From the NCBI GenBank assembly GCA_023853785.1, contig JAJIRX010000642.1, forward strand, positions 1-13,550: DNA of 13,550 nucleotides, written 5' to 3'. The position numbers and the translations under genes are program-made. The stretch is from Psilocybe azurescens. Its lineage: Eukaryota > Basidiomycota > Agaricomycetes > Agaricales > Agrocybaceae. The notes under the pieces were generated by a model. The model saw only the letters and a program-made list of their open reading frames with translations, made no database searches and was not told the DNA's origin. Shown here piece by piece: positions 1-8,012 of this stretch (positions are counted from its first letter, which is position 1; the number at the start of each line of letters is the position of its first letter).

Positions 1-43
1 AATTCTGATGCCCCTCTGTTATAGTTCAACGATAATGTCCTAG

Positions 44-288
44 GCCCCCAAGCAATTTCGATCAAGCCTACTGGGAAATCAATACGTCAGAACCTACATC
101 TCAGACGACGCACCAAAGCCTCCTGCTTCCTCTACTTCCAGCTCTAGCACCCAGAGCCCCCCACTGATTCTGGTGGCCCCTCAGAACCACCTAAGGCTCC
201 TTCATCCGCTGTCTATCTACGATTCTCCTATGAGACTTTTACCATTTTACCATTTATCTTTGCTGTGGCGCTCATGTTCTGGGTTTGA
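44..288 (+). CDS. C-terminal fragment of a Ser/Pro-rich protein with hydrophobic tail
   Basis: The frame open from 44 encodes a Pro/Ser/Thr-rich stretch (PKPPASSTSSSSTQSP) up to about 160. After an apparent one-base loss in a run of C, the next frame continues as DSGGPSEPPKAPSSA and ends in a hydrophobic segment (FTILPFIFAVALMFWV) directly before the TGA at 286-288. A Ser/Pro-rich linker followed by a C-terminal hydrophobic stretch suits a single-pass membrane protein or a GPI-anchored cell-surface protein; that is inference from composition only. The upstream part lies beyond the window, or is broken by the TAG at 41-43. I do not recognise the family. It could also be chance coding in noncoding DNA. 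Confidence 0.3.
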
Positions 289-1267
289 TTTGATGATCGA
301 CTTTCTAGATGTGAAATGGCAACTTCCGTACCTTGGTTCTTCTGGCATTTGCGGTACACGGACATCTGCTCTTACTATAGACACTATACCCAACCTTAGT
401 ATATCCAGCTATGTATCTTTCCATTCGTATTTCTAGCGTTTCCTGGACTTTTTCGGACAACACTACTATCTACTCTTTGTGGCTAATTCACACGGTCTTT
501 CCTCGAGTTGCGGGCATGAGTATCCGTTCACTCTAGAGTCACTTATCACCACTGGTCCTTGAAACGAACCTCGGCACTCACTGTTTAACAAGCAGGTGTT
601 AAACTGCTATATTGGGCGCTGCTCTCTCTTGTTCTCTCCGAGTTAACCTGGTCCTCCGTGAATGTGGAAAACGACGCAGTGCATCAGTTACCACCTCTTC
701 CGAGCCGTCGGTCCTCGTTGGACACGAAGGTATATATTCTGCTCAGATGGACAACAGACAGATGGTGACCCGGAATGTCATGTTACTCAATCCGATTGCT
801 TGAGCGCCAATCACAGCAACTATGGCCTTCCTACTACTAAGTAGATTCTGCCTAATTTGTGTCAGTATCTCGGTCTGGTTCAAAATTTCTCACTCTCGGA
901 AAGCATTTAGTGATTACCTGAAGTAAGACGTACTCCTATTCATACTTGAATGTAAAGTTTACTGGCAGGAAATATACGAGATGGAAAAAGGTCTAATCTA
1001 TTCATAAGAATGGTTGCATGTTGGTTAAAGTGAATCTATTAATAGATCTAGGACACTTTGGCTTTGAGACGGCAGTTACTGCAGTAAGAAAACAAAGTCT
1101 ACGACAGAAGACGCTTGACTTGTTTATATAAAGACAATATGCACTATGTAAAAAACAACTACGAAGGTGATTATAAATAAGAATGGGCATATAATGGCAG
1201 AACCACATAATTTACGGACTGGCATGTTACCCAGAACACTAAGTTCATTTCATCCGAAAGAGTCTGG
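289..1267. other. Intergenic region, no recognisable gene
   Basis: This holds the presumed 3' flank of the left + strand fragment and the 3' flank of the - strand HIT gene, so the two would be convergent. T-rich stretches around 410-480 are compatible with fungal 3' untranslated sequence. Short open frames between 600 and 850 show no recognisable motif, and I make no call for them. Confidence 0.5.
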
Positions 1268-2177
1268 TTAGCTCCTGAGGAACCATAAGTATCCGGTTCC
1301 ATAGAAGCTTTGCAGAACCCTCCTCGTACCTTCTGGGTCGCCAATGATGACCTCCGTCACATCATGAACAGGAATAGACTTCCAAAATCATGAGCGTATG
1401 TACTAAACTCTCGAAACTCTTTGGCCTCCAGAACGACATGCATATGGAGATGTGCTATACTCGCATCAGGCGCAGGATGGAAGTAAAAACCGAAGAGTTT
1501 GTCGACCGGTTGTGAACGGGCTCTACAGAGGCTTTGGTGGAATTGTTCGGCTGATTGACGCACATCATTTGTGGTTTTATCGAAGTCGTCAAGATGGTCT
1601 GGGGAATGAGATTCGAGACTCTTCCGAGCAGCCGTGGCGCGGTTCTCTACTGCAGTCTGCAGCCAGACTGTGGTCTTGTCGATAGATTCAGGCGATTTCC
1701 AGAATCGCTTAAAATGAAACCAACATCTCATCGATGATAGCAGTATCATCCATGGCGACGATGTTATAGACTGTAACACGAGCATGAAATTTTATTCCAG
1801 TTGACCAATGAAAATAACATACTCCTGCTCTTGGGGATTACCAGGCATGCCCGCAGAAGGGGTTTTGTCCTTGCCATCAGGGTCCCATTTGGCGAGGTAT
1901 TGTCTCATGTCGTGGCTTGCAGTGTTGCCTATCACGAGAGACTCTTCGCTTTCTGAGAGTACTTGAGCTGGATGATTTATCTTGAAATCCTGTACCCAAG
2001 TAGCTGAGAATTAGCATGCAGCAATCTACGGCACAACCAGGATGCGTACTGTGAAAAAGTGTTGCTCTTGTGCCATACTGATGTGCCACTGGGACATTTC
2101 TTTCTTCCACACCACATACACGTACATCAACCTCACCATCAACATCATACTCAACGTTTACATCATGTGTCGCTCAT
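1268..2177 (-). CDS. HIT (histidine triad) domain protein, frame-disrupted
   Basis: Read on the - strand, an exon down to 2030, an intron (2029-1990) and the DNA from 1989 to the stop at 1270-1268 give a continuous protein-like sequence. The HIT signature HLHMHVV lies at 1452-1432, preceded by a GFYFHPAPDAS stretch and followed by FREFSTYAHDF. HIT proteins are nucleotide hydrolases or transferases in which the central His attacks the alpha-phosphate; the substrate here is unknown. Three small frame changes are needed, near 1795 (an in-frame TAA at 1794-1792), near 1711 (one extra base before the KRFWKSP segment) and near 1380. The C-terminus reads on to WFLRS and stop. The start is uncertain: an ATG at 2177-2175 needs one more indel, and the region just after it is a GATGTT-like low-complexity stretch (VDVD-type residues). 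The damage may be sequence error rather than true pseudogenisation. Confidence 0.6.
1990..2029 (-). other. Predicted 40-nt intron of the HIT gene
   Basis: On the - strand the segment begins GTAG and ends ACAG, with a CTAAT branch-like motif about 20 nt before the acceptor. Removing it joins the exon ending HPGCA to DFKINHPAQV in frame, whereas without splicing the frame changes and terminates. Forty nt is short even for a basidiomycete intron, so this is a prediction. Confidence 0.45.
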
Positions 2178-2214
2178 CTAGATCCGCCACTGCAATACCT
2201 CAGGTACTTATCTA

Positions 2215-2460
2215 TCAAGTTCCGTTTTTCCTTCACCTTGTCTCCTTTCCAAGCTTTCTGTGACTCTGTAATTTATGTACCCCTTCCTTTCTCTTCACTC
2301 CTCTGCTCACCACTTGCATTGTCCTTTCTCTAGTTTCTTGAATATATTCCGTCTGCTGTTGTTTATACACTTCTCTCTGCTCGTTCACACCTCTGCTTTG
2401 TCTCTTCCTTCTTGTTTCCTTTCCATTTTCATGTCTCTCTTTTTTGTGTTTTCCTTTGCG
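2215..2460. promoter_or_regulatory. Long pyrimidine-rich tract upstream of the HIT gene
   Basis: About 245 bp of C/T-dominated sequence on the + strand (purine-rich on the strand of the HIT gene), immediately 5' of that gene's presumed start. CT-rich stretches are common in fungal promoters. A promoter role for either strand is inference. The charged Lys/Arg/Glu-rich frame on the - strand across it is best explained by this composition bias. Confidence 0.3.
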
Positions 2461-2651
2461 CGCGTCTGTAACGAGGTACTCAAGTACAATTCCAATCTTC
2501 CTCACGAAATCTGGATTAGCATATAAATTTTCCTTTTGTCGTTGTACGCATCATCGTTGTATTCCATAACTAAATAAATTGTTCATTGTGTAAATTTTCA
2601 GAATTACTACTAAATCGGTTGAAGTCTCAGCCGCGAGTAGGGCTGCGCGCC

Positions 2652-2757
2652 GAACCGTAAGTCGGCATACGGCCGTAAATTACGGCTGCCGTTGCCGTAC
2701 CGTGAGCCCTTTTGGGGTGCAAATTTACGGCCGTAAGCATACGGTGGCCTTACGGCG
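2652..2757. repeat. Cluster of TACGGCCGTA palindromes
   Basis: Within about 105 bp the pentamers TACGG and CCGTA recur about ten times, alternating in orientation. The perfect palindrome TACGGCCGTA occurs at 2668-2677 and 2726-2735, the second extended to 12 bp as TTACGGCCGTAA. The block is GC-rich against AT-rich surroundings and can fold on itself in many registers. It could be part of a small non-autonomous element, but no terminal inverted repeat or target duplication was found around it. Confidence 0.6.
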
Positions 2758-3224
2758 ATGGTAAATACTCACATTTTTGAGGCGGAGTGACTTGATTCTA
2801 GCTCAGTTAGATCCGAAACGCCCAAATCCAGTCTCAGAATAAATTTGTGATGGCTGGTTGGCCCTCGGCATCGACTTACAGCTCTCACGGCAATCAAACT
2901 GTACCGCGAGGCCTCAGGAGGTTACGGTACGATAAGACCACTGGGACCAGCATCATACGTGTCAACTGCTCGTGTCTCGATCTGCTCATATCTGTGTGCC
3001 AAACTTGCTCACGATTTCGTATGGCATTAATAAAAGATAAGTCTAGTAGCTGGGCATTGAGCATTTAATTCTCATAAGCTGAAGTATTTTTACCACATAC
3101 TGATGTTACACTGTAATATATGATATGATAGAAAGTTATGAGTCCTTTATGTAAGTAAAGACTTGTTCTTTTACACAGGGACCCAGCGAGAGCGCAATGT
3201 CAGAATCTATCTTTGTGCAAATAT
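2758..3224. other. Noncoding stretch, nothing recognised
   Basis: AT-rich DNA with short open frames (for example 2847-3068) that carry no recognisable motif. Nothing else is supported here. Confidence 0.4.
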
Positions 3225-3332
3225 ATTTCCTGTTTTGTCTTTAATAATGTGACGTAAACGTGATTTCTGTTGCTCGGTATTTCCTGTTTTGTTTTCAATA
3301 ATGTGACATGAACATGAATTCTATTTCTTTGG
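3225..3332. repeat. 54-bp tandem duplication
   Basis: Two adjacent copies with a period of 54 bp, both starting ATTTCCTGTTTTGT (3225 and 3279) and sharing AATAATGTGAC further on. They differ at scattered positions. A more degenerate third copy may lie around 3379-3418, where CGTTTTGATAACGTGATGTAAA resembles the unit. Confidence 0.6.
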
Positions 3333-3608
3333 TAAAACCAGCTTCTCCCGAGTTATTTTGCCAAATGATGCTCAACTCCTTCCATCGTTTTGATAACGTG
3401 ATGTAAATTCTGAATTCCATGGCATTTGTCATCCAGCACCAGTGTTTGTAAATTGACACTTTTCATTTATAACTTCACAACTGCAGCTTTTTTAAATCTG
3501 ATTTTTAGCACTCTCATTAGAAACAGTTTATATGCATATTAATCTAATTTTTATATATTTTATGTTCAATATAAGGGCCAAAATATTGTAATGAATGTGC
3601 CAAAGTGC

Positions 3609-3890
3609 AAAATCAGGCTCTGACATCACAAATGGCTCTCTTTCTTCCAGTTTTTTGAATTGTGCATAGCAAGTCATTCATTATCTAGCTTATAATTTTT
3701 GAAGCCATAAAGTGTGAGGAAGGATGGTAAAATCTGGCCCCAACATAGTAAAATGGCTCCTTTTCTCTAGTTTTTGGTATTGTGCATAATGAATTGTTCA
3801 GTATATGTAATTATAAATTTTTGATGCTAAAAAGTATAAGCATAAGTAAGCAAGGATGGTTCAAATCAGTCCCACAAAAGGACTCGTTAT
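3609..3890. repeat. Degenerate tandem repeat of 120-132 bp
   Basis: Two full copies and one partial copy. AAAATC followed by a gap and AATGGCTC recurs at 3609 and 3729, and ATTGTGCATA at 3659 and 3779, giving a period of exactly 120 bp. AGGATGGT recurs at 3721 and 3853, giving 132 bp. The copies have drifted by substitution and small indels, so this is an old local duplication. No coding content is seen. Confidence 0.55.
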
Positions 3891-3946
3891 GCCATTGCAG
3901 GCAATGGCCATCAAGCCAAGTACAGTTACAGTGTAGCATTTCATAT

Positions 3947-3968
3947 GGTTCAGTGGTTCCTCTGAACC
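3947..3968. repeat. Small inverted repeat GGTTCAG / CTGAACC
   Basis: A 7-bp perfect stem (3947-3953 with 3962-3968) around an 8-nt loop, 28 bp left of the 25-bp palindrome. It is listed because two foldback sequences sit next to each other; the function is unknown. Confidence 0.4.
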
Positions 3969-3996
3969 AATTTTTCCCTTCCATTTTGGGCAGTAC

Positions 3997-4021
3997 ACTG
4001 TACCATATGATATGGTACAGT
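3997..4021. repeat. 25-bp perfect palindrome centred at 4009
   Basis: ACTGTACCATAT, one central G, then ATATGGTACAGT: 12 bp perfectly inverted on each side. It lies in AT-rich noncoding DNA with no flanking gene, so a terminator role is unlikely. It might be a recombination scar or a protein-binding site, but nothing else in the sequence decides this. Confidence 0.6.
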
Positions 4022-5451
4022 AAATCCACTCAATGGCTCATGCCCAGGCATTTTGCAGGCTGTCTGGCACACATTTTGTGGCCCCAGGGTGTCTACAGGA
4101 AACTGGTAAAGCCTTAATTTTGCAATGAATTGACAAGCATTGGTGCACACACCATAATAAATTATGAGTGAGCAACCAGGAAAGAATGGACTGTAAATGT
4201 GATTTAAACAAGTCCAGAATCATGCAAATTGGACAGGATTTGAGGAGATATAGTGGTTGTAATGATCTGATTTTGTGTATTTGGCCCCAGGGCAGGGCAG
4301 AATGAGTGCCTAAGGTTCCCACTGCCGCTGTCACATTTGTTGGCACCTGATCACATCACACCACCAGGTTTGTATAGGGTTTGGTCACTCTGCCTTACCT
4401 GTCTTTATTCCTATCCTGGTGTCCACTTTTCCAGCTTTTCTGTTCATCGTCATAGATAAGACAAGGTTTTAGATTAGACTAGATAACTGATTACAAGATA
4501 GTAGATAGACAAGATTAAATAGATAAAAAATTCAAGATTATCTTCAGCATATTATCCGTTGTCAGATACGTAGCCACCCATCAATCAAATGCCACCCATC
4601 ATTCATGACAGTGCTTGGCAATGCTTCACCTGCCCTTCCTCCCACCTTTCCTTCCGCCCTCCTCCCACATTAGTGCCAGACACCTAACTCTTGTCATCAC
4701 TGCTGCTTGTCACCTGATCAGTGCACCATTTTCTTTATTGGGATTCTTCCTTTTCTGTCCCCTGTCCTGAGATGACATCTGTCCCTTTCCACCCTCTTTC
4801 CTTTTTGTCTATGCCATCTCCCGTCCCCTCCCTTCCTCATATCTACTCTCTAGTATGTCTCCTTCAACTGTAACACGCTGTAGCAACAAAAAGAGAAGAA
4901 ATAAACATTTATTACACAATATATCAGGTTTAATCAGCCTCTGTTTGTTGCAATACACCTATCTACTGAATACCTGCTCACTGTCCTCATCAGCAATGAT
5001 GCTGAGTTTGATTTCTAAGCTGGGTAATAGGAGGTTGATTTTTTTGAGCACCACATTTGACGTGCACCACTGACACCCTTCAATCGGAAGTCAGAACCAA
5101 AGTGCATTGCTCTTCACATGATATCAAACCTGGCACAGCCCATCTTCTGAAAGTGGGCACCCATTCCAAAACAGGAGGAAAGCGTGGGATTCCCTCCTTC
5201 CTTGTACCTCCTCCTCCATGTCTCTCTCCACTCGTAATCTCCTTGAATACTCTTGGTTCCTCTATGCCCAAGTGATCTGGTCTCTCTAGTGGTTGTATCC
5301 ATAGTATGTGGCATAAGCTATGGACTTTGGCAGCCAATGCCCTCTCAGAAGCATGTCAAACTCAACAAGACGGCAGTGCAACTCAAACTGAGAAAAAGCA
5401 GTACCATGCACAACTCAGAAGTAGAGTAGTATTTTATGGCCACTCTATTGC
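4022..5451. other. AT-rich intergenic DNA with minor repeats
   Basis: No gene is recognised. The stretch holds an AGAT/GATA-rich degenerate microsatellite at about 4453-4542, an 11-bp direct repeat GCCACCCATCA at 4573 and 4591, and C/T-rich stretches at 4620-4680 and 4755-4830. The last 100-150 bp may belong to the N-terminal part of the KDZ transposase that follows, but no motif proves it. Confidence 0.4.
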
Positions 5452-5656
5452 TTGAACTTACAATGTGCTAGATCTCGGTTCCAAGAACACAAAGACCTCA
5501 TCCATGCCACTGAGGATGATGCAAACATGGCTGACGAGGTGTGTGTTGACAAGGACAACTGCCTTTCTTGGCCTCCGCCTGGAGAAGAAGGTTTTTTTCC
5601 AGCAATGCAGAGGAGGTTCATTTACAGAATTTGTTCTTGGATACTCTCACAGAACA

Positions 5657-5709
5657 GTATGTGTTTCTTGTTCCTAATTTATAATGGATATTAACAACAT
5701 ACTGCCTAG
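5657..5709 (+). other. Predicted intron 1 of the KDZ transposase (53 nt)
   Basis: Begins GTATGT, contains a TTAAC branch-like motif and ends CCTAG. The size is typical for basidiomycetes. It separates the PGEEG-containing exon from the exon encoding KDRVERQV. Confidence 0.55.
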
Positions 5710-6143
5710 AAAACAAAAGGATCATTGCACACAAAGGATCGAGTAGAACGTCAAGTCAGGTGTGGAGATCTATGCTGCCACATCTTGTCAACACATTTCT
5801 CAAATTCCAATCACAAGGCCCACCTGTTAGAAGTGCAGAGAATGGAAATTGGGTCCCATGGACAATTGAAGTTGTTTCTTTGGAAGGTTGGTATAGATTT
5901 CTTTACTGAGACTCATACTGACATTTTTGACAGGCCAAAAAACTGTTCTTTTCTTTTCACATCCAATGCAATTTCTGCTGCCGTCACTCTTACTCTTGTC
6001 AAGTTTGGCATCATTCCAACCTCCCCTGAGCAACCCCATTTAGGATTTGCAATTGAGACTCTGTGCTTTTACAGACAGTTATGGCATGTCTGTCCCAGTT
6101 CAGTATCAATGCATTTGCCAAGGCATTGAATTTGTATCATGCT

Positions 6144-6186
6144 GTAAGTTCCCCTCTTTCTAGCTCTCTATTATTGACTTGTCCAG
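6144..6186 (+). other. Predicted intron 2 of the KDZ transposase (43 nt)
   Basis: Begins GTAAGT and ends TCCAG, with TTGAC as a possible branch site. Removal joins the codons for ALNLYHA directly and in frame to VPHMPYLANQ, a junction that fits the family's conserved order. Confidence 0.65.
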
Positions 6187-6388
6187 GTTCCTCATATGCC
6201 CTATCTTGCCAATCAGCTCAGTAATGCCTATGACTGTTACCTTGAGATTATCTGAGCTGTTGAGCAGAGTGTTAAGGGGTGAATTGACAGCCATGTCAGC
6301 TATAATCATGTATGAAGTTGTTTATGGACACTTTATTTTCTTTTTGCTTTTCCTTTTTCTTTTCCTTTACGTGTATAAAACCTTCCTG

Positions 6389-6413
6389 TCACATGATGGA
6401 CAACATCATGTGA
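6389..6413. repeat. 10-bp perfect hairpin in the LTR
   Basis: TCACATGATG, loop GACAA, CATCATGTGA. It is conserved unchanged in the 3' LTR at 12584-12608 and lies 8 bp downstream of TATAAAA. It might be a transcription factor site or an RNA structure; the role is unknown. Confidence 0.6.
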
Positions 6414-6666
6414 TTGTTTAACAAGTCTTTTCTTTTCTTTTCTTTCCCTTTTCTTTGTCATCCGTCACATCATTGATACATCATCGTATGTTCTGATGAA
6501 CTTTGCTTTCCATCATATCTACAAAACTCCATCATATCTTTGATGGACTTTCACTTCTATCTTTTATGATACATCTTTCGATGAACACTTGATCTGTTTC
6601 CTCTATTCTTATATACATCTGCTGATGAACATTCAAACTCGTTTCAACTTGCTGTGCGGTTCATAG

Positions 6667-6674
6667 TATTTATA
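6667..6674 (+). promoter_or_regulatory. TATA-like box of the retrotransposon promoter
   Basis: TATTTATA lies 26-33 bp upstream of position 6700, where the 11-nt segment complementary to the PBS begins. If transcription starts there, as Tf1-type self-priming requires, the spacing is normal for an RNA polymerase II TATA box. A second TATAAAA at 6374 is the competing candidate. Confidence 0.55.
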
Positions 6675-6814
6675 CCAGGAAGGATCCACTGTATTCTTTA
6701 GCTAGTTCTTGAGAATCTAATCTCTTACTTGACACCGCTTGGAACTTGCTGTTCTTGACTACTTGACTGTCGGCTTTATCCACGCACGTGAATATAAGCT
6801 TGAAGTCGTAACAA

Positions 6815-6825
6815 AAGAACTAGCT
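6815..6825 (+). other. Primer-binding site, self-priming type
   Basis: AAGAACTAGCT starts one base after the end of the 5' LTR and is the exact reverse complement of AGCTAGTTCTT at 6700-6710 (and 12895-12905 in the 3' LTR). In Tf1 the first 11 nt of the RNA fold back onto the PBS and are cut by RNase H to make the primer; length and position agree here. No tRNA-type TGG follows the LTR. Self-priming is inference from complementarity. Confidence 0.7.
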
Positions 6826-7078
6826 CATCTACAATCTCGCCCGCTCCCCAGCAGACGAGACCTCTGAAACCTGAAACGAAACACGGCACCACCGAAAGGC
6901 GGAATTCCCACTACCGACGAGCTCAGAAGAAGGAACCCCGACACGAAATTGGCAGACACTGAACCCGTCCAGACAAAGCTCTGAAGATATCAACCTAGGC
7001 AACGAAGACCTATCGAACTCGCTATACGGCTTATTATCAACCCTGGCGATAGACCAAGAAGAACAACAAGACACAGAC

Positions 7079-8012
7079 ATGGTCGAAACAAACGGAAAGA
7101 AAGAAATCTCGATCAACAAACCCGTTGTATTCGATGGAGACAGAACAAAGTCCAAGTCTTTCATACAAGACTGCTATCTTTACATGGACATAAACGATGA
7201 CATCTATAACACAGACAAGAAGAAAATTGCCTTCATCTTATCATTCTGCATGGAAGGAGGAGCAAAACTATGGAAAGAACAGTACTTAACCTCAAGGACA
7301 AGAGGAATCAGTCCCAATCAAACCATCGAATGGGACACCCTCAGCACATTCTCGAAAAATTCCACGACACATTCACCCCAGTGGATGAAACCAGATCAGC
7401 CATGAACGACATAAAACGACTTAGGCAAAACCCAACGAAAGAGTGGAAGACATCATCAACAAGTTCAAATTGTTGGTAGGACAAGCCAATCTAGGAACAG
7501 AAACGGAATCAGACCAGCCCACCTCATTGGATTATTCCAAAAATGCATCACACCTCAGCTTGCCGACAGGATCCTGTACTCTGAAGACCTTCCAAGGACG
7601 ATCCAAGGCTGGTACAAAAGCAACAACATTTGACACCAACTATAGACTGGCCAAGGTCTTTAGAGAAGAACCAGAAGAAGCGTGGGAGGCGCCACGATGG
7701 AACAACTTCCCAAGAAACAACAGGAACTACGACCCAAACAGGATGGACGTAAGCGCCATGACAGCCGAAGAACAAGCCGAATTAATCAGGAAAGGCGCCT
7801 GTTTCAGGTGCAAACAACAAGGACATCTATCCAGAGATTGCCCACAGAAAGGACCAACAAACCAGAACAGAACCCAAGGACAACCCAGCAAGAAGTGGAC
7901 CCCAAAGGAACTCCATGCCCATATCAGGAGCCTGAACAAGGACGAAAAAGACGAACTTGCAGACCTCATGGTTAAAACAGGATTTGAAGAGAAAGAAGAA
8001 AAGGATTTTTAA
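7079..8012 (+). pseudogene. gag: gag: capsid and CCHC nucleocapsid, frame-disrupted
   Basis: Gag builds the cytoplasmic virus-like particle and packages the RNA. The ATG at 7079 (GACATGG context) is the first in its frame after an upstream TGA. The capsid-like part has FILSFCMEGGAKLW followed by segments with KFHDTFTPVDE and INKFKLLV typical of fungal gypsy gag. A canonical CX2CX4HX4C knuckle (CFRCKQQGHLSRDC) lies at 7800-7841, followed by a Lys/Glu-rich tail to the TAA at 8010-8012. Frame changes occur near 7344, 7430, 7521 and 7619, three looking like one-base losses and one like a gain. No nonsense substitution is seen within the coding segments. The leader from the presumed RNA start to the ATG is about 380 nt. 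Confidence 0.85.
7988..8012 (+). other. Candidate gag-pol -1 frameshift overlap
   Basis: The gag frame ends at 8012, while the protease frame (shifted by -1) is open from 7988 onward, so the two overlap by 25 nt. The run TTTTT just before the gag TAA would allow a one-base backward slip at the last sense codon. It does not form a canonical X XXY YYZ heptamer. Given the many indels elsewhere, the shift may simply be another error. Confidence 0.35.

Larger units (their letters stand above)
5452..6290 (+). pseudogene. Decayed KDZ-type transposase (CxC1-like), 3' truncated
   Basis: Several segments read in order match the N-terminal half of the KDZ (Kyakuja-Dileera-Zisupton) transposases that are abundant in basidiomycetes. 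They are PPPGEEGFF near 5573-5599, KDRVERQV near 5734-5757, a LVKFGIIPTSPEQP segment at about 5995-6036, HLGFAIETLCFYRQLWHVC to about 6093, INAFAKALNLYHA to 6143, and after an intron VPHMPYLANQLSNAYDCYLEI from 6187. Family members cut and paste DNA by an RNase H-fold nuclease; the catalytic part would lie further downstream and is absent. Frame changes occur near 5600 and 6095, and stops lie after the YLEI segment. Two introns are kept, so this is a DNA-level copy, not a retrocopy. Similarity fades between 6270 and the retrotransposon edge at 6319 and does not resume after 13009. The assignment rests on remembered family motifs. Confidence 0.65.
6319..6813 (+). repeat. 5' LTR (495 bp)
   Basis: Begins TGTTTATGGACAC and ends GTCGTAACA. 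The 3' copy begins TGTTATGGACAC, giving the terminal inverted pair TGTTA/TAACA. U3 holds a T-rich pyrimidine tract, a TATAAAA at 6374-6380, a perfect 10-bp hairpin at 6389-6413 and several GATGRAC motifs. A TATTTATA box at 6667 probably drives the genomic RNA, so R and U5 together would span about 6700-6813. A CACGTG E-box lies at 6785-6790. Confidence 0.92.

Noticed and set aside
612..844. Two overlapping + strand frames of about 60 codons
   Set aside because: No motif, no convincing exon structure and no homology that I recognise.
2233..2505. Lys/Arg/Glu-rich 90-codon frame on the - strand
   Set aside because: It lies across a pyrimidine-rich tract, so a purine-rich complement gives a charged, stop-poor frame by composition alone. 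No motif or domain.
2641..2660. GGCTGCGCGCCG next to TAG as a possible hAT-type terminal inverted repeat
   Set aside because: I found no inverted partner downstream and no 8-bp duplication.
3858..3868. GGTTCAAATCA resembling a tRNA B box (possible SINE)
   Set aside because: No A box at the right distance, no tRNA-like fold and no polymerase III terminator in place; the sequence belongs to the 120-132-bp repeat.
3782..4117. 111-codon + strand frame and overlapping - strand frames at 3811-4346
   Set aside because: They run through degenerate tandem repeats and a palindrome, and no domain can be recognised.
5080..5337. Two overlapping - strand frames of 85 and 66 codons
   Set aside because: No recognisable motif in either frame, and they conflict with each other; kept as noncoding.
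6374..6380. TATAAAA as the main retrotransposon promoter
   Set aside because: It would start RNA near 6405, inside the hairpin, and would not place the PBS-complementary 11-mer at the RNA 5' end; the box at 6667 fits better. It remains an alternative.
6829..7164. 111-codon - strand frame over the retrotransposon leader and gag start
   Set aside because: Antisense shadow of the leader and gag; no motif, and the sense strand has a clear assignment.
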